Positions 59,961 through 64,000 of a stretch of DNA of 64,000 bases are shown here, piece after piece. The DNA comes from Candidatus Poribacteria bacterium (GTDB lineage: Bacteria > Poribacteria > WGA-4E > WGA-3G). The DNA is taken from positions 62,001 through 126,000 of the forward strand of contig JAJEIE010000027.1 in assembly GCA_022827625.1 (NCBI GenBank). Direction: 5' to 3'. Each line of letters opens with the position of its first letter. Within the stretch, counting starts at the first letter, position 1. The position numbers were made by a program, and so were the translations under genes. Under the pieces are notes generated by a model, which saw only the letters and a program-made list of their open reading frames with translations, did not search any database and was not told where the DNA came from.

Positions 59961-60809
59961 ATGACTGATTACGCAAATCCTGATGTTTTAGTGAGTACGG
60001 AATGGGTAGCTGAACACGGTGGCGATGATGGCGTTCGGTTACTTGAGGTTGATGTGGATACTGAGGCGTATGCTGAAGGGCATATCGCTGGCGCAGTGGG
60101 ACTCAATTGGGAGACGCAGTTGTGCGACCAGGTGCGACGCGATATCCTCACGAAAGAGCAGTTTGAGGCACTCTGCAATGACAGTGGTATCGCGAATGAC
60201 ACGACGATTATTTTCTATGGCGATAATAACAATTGGTTCGCGACGTATGCTTTATGGCAATTCCGCTACTACGGTCACGACGAAAGCAGACTCAAGGTGA
60301 TGAATGGTGGTCGCCAGAAATGGATTGATGAAGGTAGGGCACTTGTTACTGATGTTCCGAGTTACGCCGCGACAGGGTATCAAGCGAAGTTTCCTGATGA
60401 CAATGTTCGGGCTACAGCCGGTACCGTTCGTGAGACACTCGGACAAGGCGTTGTGAACCTTGTTGATGTTCGTTCACCTGCTGAATTTACAGGTGAGGTC
60501 ATTGCGCCGCCTGGCATGAGCGAAACCGCACAACGTGGCGGACACATCCCGGGTGCCGCGAATATTCCGTGGGCGACAGCTGTTGCTGAAGATGGGACCT
60601 TTAAGTCTCACGACGAACTGCAAGCCATTTACGGGGGGGCAGGGGTTGATGAAAGTAAGGAGACCGTTGCCTATTGCCGTATTGGCGAACGTTCATCGCA
60701 CACATGGTTTGTGTTGAAGTACCTACTCGGTTATGAAAAGGTCCGCAACTATGATGGTAGTTGGACAGAGTGGGGTAATCTCGTGGGGGCACCCATCGCA
60801 CGCGACTAA
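59961..60809 (+). CDS. Tandem-rhodanese sulfurtransferase
   Basis: 282 aa, two rhodanese domains. The first has EGHIAGAVGLNWETQL but no cysteine loop. The second carries VNLVDVRSPAEF and HIPGAANIPW, and the active loop YCRIGERSSHTW (Cys near residue 234). CRxGxR in the loop fits a thiosulfate sulfurtransferase more than a 3-mercaptopyruvate one. Transfers sulfane sulfur to cyanide or a thiol. TGGAGG lies upstream of the ATG. Stands alone behind a consensus promoter. Confidence 0.93.
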   Translation: MTDYANPDVLVSTEWVAEHGGDDGVRLLEVDVDTEAYAEGHIAGAVGLNWETQLCDQVRRDILTKEQFEALCNDSGIANDTTIIFYGDNNNWFATYALWQFRYYGHDESRLKVMNGGRQKWIDEGRALVTDVPSYAATGYQAKFPDDNVRATAGTVRETLGQGVVNLVDVRSPAEFTGEVIAPPGMSETAQRGGHIPGAANIPWATAVAEDGTFKSHDELQAIYGGAGVDESKETVAYCRIGERSSHTWFVLKYLLGYEKVRNYDGSWTEWGNLVGAPIARD

Positions 60810-60817
60810 AGGAGTGG

Positions 60818-60908
60818 CTATCAGCCTTCGGCTGTCGGTCATCAGTAACTGTCACTCGCGAGATGTGTAACTTCACTCCCTGACGGCTGAAAGCCGACGG
60901 CTGATAAC
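60818..60908. repeat. Long inverted repeat between sulfurtransferase and hypothetical gene
   Basis: The arms CTATCAGCCTTCGGCTGTCGG (60818-60845 region) and TGACGGCTGAAAGCCGACGG (60880-60908 region) are imperfect reverse complements, about 25 bp each, separated by about 35 bp. They are related to the GTCGG-type repeats at 4613 and 22408. This could form a cruciform or a 3' hairpin. Confidence 0.6.
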
Positions 60909-60918
60909 TACTAAAAAA

Positions 60919-61212
60919 ATGTCTAAATTTGTTTCTGCCCACGTCATTGCTTGTATGACACGTCAAGATGTTGCGCGATTGCTGAAGCGTTTCAAAGAAG
61001 AAGAGAATGCTGATGTGAAGAATATCCGGGTTTTGTGCGATACGCTTTCAGGACGGATGGTTTGCGAATGGGAGGCACGCGATCGTGTTACCTTAGTTGA
61101 ATGGCTTAAAAAGTGCAACGTCCAGTTGCGCGGCACCGGTGAATGGGTGATGGCAGTCCAATATGAGTCAATGGATGATGAGTTAGTGACTCCGCCCCGG
61201 TATGTTCCTTAG
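60919..61212 (+). CDS. Small conserved-looking hypothetical protein
   Basis: 97 aa, ATG directly after the inverted repeat with no clear Shine-Dalgarno. MSKFVSAHVIACMTRQDVARLL, VLCDTLSGRMVCEWEARDRV and LVEWLKKCNVQLRGTGEWVM suggest a ferredoxin-like alpha/beta fold similar to DUF4242/DUF3303-type small proteins. No signal peptide. It lies 35 bp before the tandem PTPS gene and may be in the pterin operon. Confidence 0.55.
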   Translation: MSKFVSAHVIACMTRQDVARLLKRFKEEENADVKNIRVLCDTLSGRMVCEWEARDRVTLVEWLKKCNVQLRGTGEWVMAVQYESMDDELVTPPRYVP

Positions 61213-61247
61213 AGGTTCAAGCGTACAAGATAACGGCAAAAAAACCG

Positions 61248-62075
61248 ATGTATTACTTAACCCGACAGACGGCGTTTGAAGCATCACATTACAATCGTAT
61301 TCCTGGATTGAGCGATGCCGAAAACTTTAAACTGTTCGGTGCCGCTGCGAACCCAAATAGCCACGGGCATAACTATATCCTTGAGGTAATGGTGAAAGGC
61401 GATGTCGATGCCGATGACGGAATGGTTATCAATCTTGTAACGTTGGATGCGTTGTTGAAGACAGAGGTGCTCACCAATTACGATCATAAGCACCTGAACC
61501 AGCAACATCCGGTTTTTGCAGGCAACCCGCATTTGCAACCGACATGTGAAAACATCGCTATTGAGATTTGGCAACGCCTCAAGCCTTCTCTGCCGGATGG
61601 AATGTTGCATAGGGTACGTCTCTACGAAAGTGCTACGAATTTTGCTGACTACCATGGAGAAGAACAGGTGGTTTATCTTACCAAAGTTTACGAATTCAGT
61701 TCTGCCCATCGTTTGCACAGCCATGTTCTCAGCGATGAAGAAAACCGAGATATCTTCGGAAAGTGTAACAATCCAGCAGGTCATGGACATAACTATGTTC
61801 TGGAAGTTACTGTAAAGGGTGACGTGGATCTAAGAACTGGGTTGGTTGCGGGTTTGGATTTTCTTGATGAAGTCGTTCAGAAACAGGTTTACACACGCTT
61901 CGATTATAAACACCTGAATCTTGATGCCCCTGAATTTGAAAGACTTAATCCGACTTCGGAAAACTTCGTCAAAGTGCTATGGGATGTACTGGAACCGAAT
62001 TTGCGTCCGGTCGTTTTACATCGCCTTCGTTTGCGGGAAACGCCAAAAAATCATTTCGATTACTACGGCGAGTAA
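61248..62075 (+). CDS. Tandem 6-pyruvoyl-tetrahydropterin synthase/QueD-like protein
   Basis: 275 aa, two PTPS domains in one chain. Zinc ligands are FEASHYN and NSHGHNY in the first half and FSSAHRLH and AGHGHNY in the second. The catalytic Cys is present only in the second half (FGKCNNPAGHGHNY); the first reads FGAAANPNSHGHNY, with Ala. The first domain is thus probably inactive and structural. Product of the next gene (GTP cyclohydrolase I) is the normal substrate supplier. Leads to tetrahydropterin or carboxy-tetrahydropterin (queuosine) synthesis. Confidence 0.9.
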   Translation: MYYLTRQTAFEASHYNRIPGLSDAENFKLFGAAANPNSHGHNYILEVMVKGDVDADDGMVINLVTLDALLKTEVLTNYDHKHLNQQHPVFAGNPHLQPTCENIAIEIWQRLKPSLPDGMLHRVRLYESATNFADYHGEEQVVYLTKVYEFSSAHRLHSHVLSDEENRDIFGKCNNPAGHGHNYVLEVTVKGDVDLRTGLVAGLDFLDEVVQKQVYTRFDYKHLNLDAPEFERLNPTSENFVKVLWDVLEPNLRPVVLHRLRLRETPKNHFDYYGE

Positions 62076-62096
62076 TCTGTTTTTTTAGTAGACGCA

Positions 62097-62127
62097 GTTA
62101 AAATAGTGGAATGGAGACCATTTTAAC
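62097..62127 (+). promoter_or_regulatory. Inverted repeat before folE
   Basis: GTTAAAAT (62097-62104) and ATTTTAAC (62120-62127) are perfect 8-bp arms, with the Shine-Dalgarno-like GGAATGGAG in the loop. The start codon follows 3 bp later. It could be a protein site or an RNA hairpin controlling translation of folE. Confidence 0.45.
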
Positions 62128-62130
62128 ATA

Positions 62131-62709
62131 ATGGAGCTTAAGCAGGGGGCTTCTAACCCCGAATTAGAGGAACTTTTCACCAACCTTCTTGAAAATTTAG
62201 GTGAAGACCCGAAGCGTCAAGGTCTTGTGAGGACACCGAGTCGTGCTGCCAAGGCGATGCAGTTTCTAACCAGCGGCTATCACCAAGATATTGATAAAAT
62301 TTTGAACAAGGCTATCTTTGACGAGGATTATGATGAAATGGTGATCGTCAAAGATATTGAATTTTACAGTCTCTGCGAACATCATATTCTGCCGTTCTGG
62401 GGCAGGTGTCATGTTGGGTATCTCCCACACAATCGGATTATCGGTCTGAGTAAAATTCCGCGTATCGTAGATATGTTTTCTCGGCGTTTGCAGGTACAGG
62501 AGCGGCTCACACGTGAGATCGCCGAGGCATTGGAAACCGCACTCGATCCGCGTGGTGTTGCCGTAGTGATAGAAGGGCAACATCTCTGCATGATGGCGCG
62601 CGGCGTGCAAAAACAAGCACCCCGGATGACAACAAATGTCATGTTGGGAACTTTCCGAGAGGATAGTTCAACGCGTGCAGAGTTTTTGCGATGCATCCAG
62701 ATATCCTGA
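62131..62709 (+). CDS. folE: GTP cyclohydrolase I
   Basis: 192 aa; converts GTP to dihydroneopterin triphosphate for folate or pterin synthesis. Zinc-site motifs are [12 protein letters not shown] (Cys and His) and [13 protein letters not shown] (second Cys). [20 protein letters not shown] is the family signature. Length fits single-domain FolE. It is in tandem with PTPS and an SDR gene, and the inverted repeat before it may control it. Confidence 0.95.
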   Translation: MELKQGASNPELEELFTNLLENLGEDPKRQGLVRTPSRAAKAMQFLTSGYHQDIDKILNKAIFDEDYDEMVIVKDIEFYSLCEHHILPFWGRCHVGYLPHNRIIGLSKIPRIVDMFSRRLQVQERLTREIAEALETALDPRGVAVVIEGQHLCMMARGVQKQAPRMTTNVMLGTFREDSSTRAEFLRCIQIS

Positions 62710-62783
62710 CCTAAATCTTTTGGACCTTGTGGATACCCAAATTGAGATAAAGTTCAAATGCAAATCGAAATGTGGAGACGAGC

Positions 62784-63536
62784 ATGATTCCACCTACTCA
62801 TCCGAATCAAGCGGATATAGGGGCACTGAGCGGAAAAGTTGCAGTGATTACCGGAGGATCAAAAGGGATTGGTAAAGCGATCGCCTTTGGTTTGGCTGCA
62901 GCGGGTGCGAAAGTTGTGCTTGCTGCTCGGACCCCTGCGCCCCTTGAACAGGTGGCAGCGGGTCTTAGAGAAGGTGGTGCCGAAGCACTCGCTGTGCCAA
63001 CGGATGTAACCGACGCAGCGGCGGTACGAGGGCTTGTCCAAAAAACGCTGGATGTTTACCAACGCTTAGATATCCTGATCAACAATGCCGGGATTGGTCG
63101 TTTCGGGACGGTCGCCGATTTCACACCCAGTGATTGGGATGCGGTCCTTAACTCTAACTTAAAGGCGATTTATCTTTGCACGCAATCCGCGCTTTCACCG
63201 ATGTTAGCACAAGGCGGTGGGCAGATTATTAATGTGCTTTCAATCGCTGCGAAGGTTCCGTTTGCGGCATCAAGCGCGTATTGTGCCGCGAAGGCAGGCG
63301 CGTTGGCATTTACAAAGGTTTTAGCAGGTGAAGTCCGCCAACAGAATATTCGGGTGACTGCTATACTCCCGGGTTCGGTGCATACGCCATTTTGGGATGA
63401 TATTCCACAGCACCCAGATTTTGAACAGATGCTTAAACCCGACCATGTAGCCGATACGGTTGTCTCGGTTTGCCAACAACCCTCGGGTATGGTAACCGAA
63501 GAAATTGTCGTGATGCCACCGTTGGGAATTCTTTAA
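62784..63536 (+). CDS. Short-chain dehydrogenase/reductase (classical SDR)
   Basis: 250 aa from ATG 62784, with GGAG 6 bp upstream. Cofactor motif VITGGSKGIGKAIAFGLA; active site NNAG, catalytic Ser in VLSIAAK and Tyr/Lys in AYCAAKAG. Alternative GTG at 62772. Because it follows FolE and tandem PTPS, it could be a pteridine or sepiapterin-like reductase. Ketoacyl reductase is the alternative. Confidence 0.9.
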   Translation: MIPPTHPNQADIGALSGKVAVITGGSKGIGKAIAFGLAAAGAKVVLAARTPAPLEQVAAGLREGGAEALAVPTDVTDAAAVRGLVQKTLDVYQRLDILINNAGIGRFGTVADFTPSDWDAVLNSNLKAIYLCTQSALSPMLAQGGGQIINVLSIAAKVPFAASSAYCAAKAGALAFTKVLAGEVRQQNIRVTAILPGSVHTPFWDDIPQHPDFEQMLKPDHVADTVVSVCQQPSGMVTEEIVVMPPLGIL

Positions 63537-63627
63537 TAACCCAAGTTGCTACTAACAAATTTCAAATACTTCAATAAGGTTTCCAGACACTTTCTTCACT
63601 CCGGAGGAGTGATATGTCTATAGAAAT

Positions 63628-64000
<373 letters not shown>

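Overview
The window looks like a piece of a mid-GC, Gram-negative-type chromosome from an uncultured bacterium. A Candidatus Poribacteria-like (marine or sponge-associated) source is my best guess. That rests on gene content only: many secreted LamG proteins, two CRTAC1-type FG-GAP/UnbV proteins, PhyH, Gfo/Idh/MocA and TIM-barrel isomerase genes, and a DUF4159 gene. No rRNA, tRNA, CRISPR array, transposase or phage gene was recognised. TGA, TAA and TAG all serve as ordinary stops, and several promoters are near-perfect sigma-70 types.

Layout. 1-8.4 kb (minus strand): partial thioredoxin reductase, two overlapping methyltransferases, a cupin, two LamG proteins, a TPR/CRTAC1 pair, a CMD protein and TatA. 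8.5-20.1 kb (plus): serA behind a consensus promoter, an ATP-grasp-like unknown, PhyH, three LamG paralogues, a secreted propeller-like protein, an oxidoreductase and a methyltransferase. 20.2-25.9 kb (mostly minus): HlyD adaptor, MsrA, a DUF6178-like split pair, a sugar isomerase, and a divergent HEAT lipoprotein. 26-33.5 kb: two DUF1349-like secreted proteins, a SUMF1-family protein, a second CRTAC1 protein, an enolase-superfamily enzyme and an SHMT-like enzyme. 33.6-42.9 kb: ankyrin protein with a palindromic operator, two tandem Rieske fusion proteins, a WD40 protein, an orphan PolX-type HhH protein, and a coupled DUF3419 / haem-oxygenase-like diiron oxidase / GNAT operon. 42.9-57.9 kb: two MORN/zinc-ribbon genes around a LamG gene, then three DUF5916 outer-membrane genes mixed with kinase-fold genes, an ABC permease, a STAS protein and a peptidase E. 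58-64 kb: a TonB-like/DUF4159 gene cut by an in-frame TGA, a rhodanese, a pterin cluster (tandem PTPS, FolE, SDR) and a partial CorC-type protein.

The most unusual observations are these. (1) A short C-terminal tag, roughly P-x-D-K-L-x-T-T-W-G-x-I-K, ends eight secreted proteins belonging to two different folds. (2) The DUF3419/diiron oxidase/GNAT operon looks like an undescribed small-molecule or lipid-headgroup pathway. (3) An in-frame TGA followed by two hairpins splits the DUF4159 gene. (4) An intergenic element of about 80 bp occurs twice, 45 kb apart. (5) Several families of small palindromic repeats lie between genes. (6) Two genes appear to be transcribed without a leader. All family assignments are from reading motifs; no database search was run.
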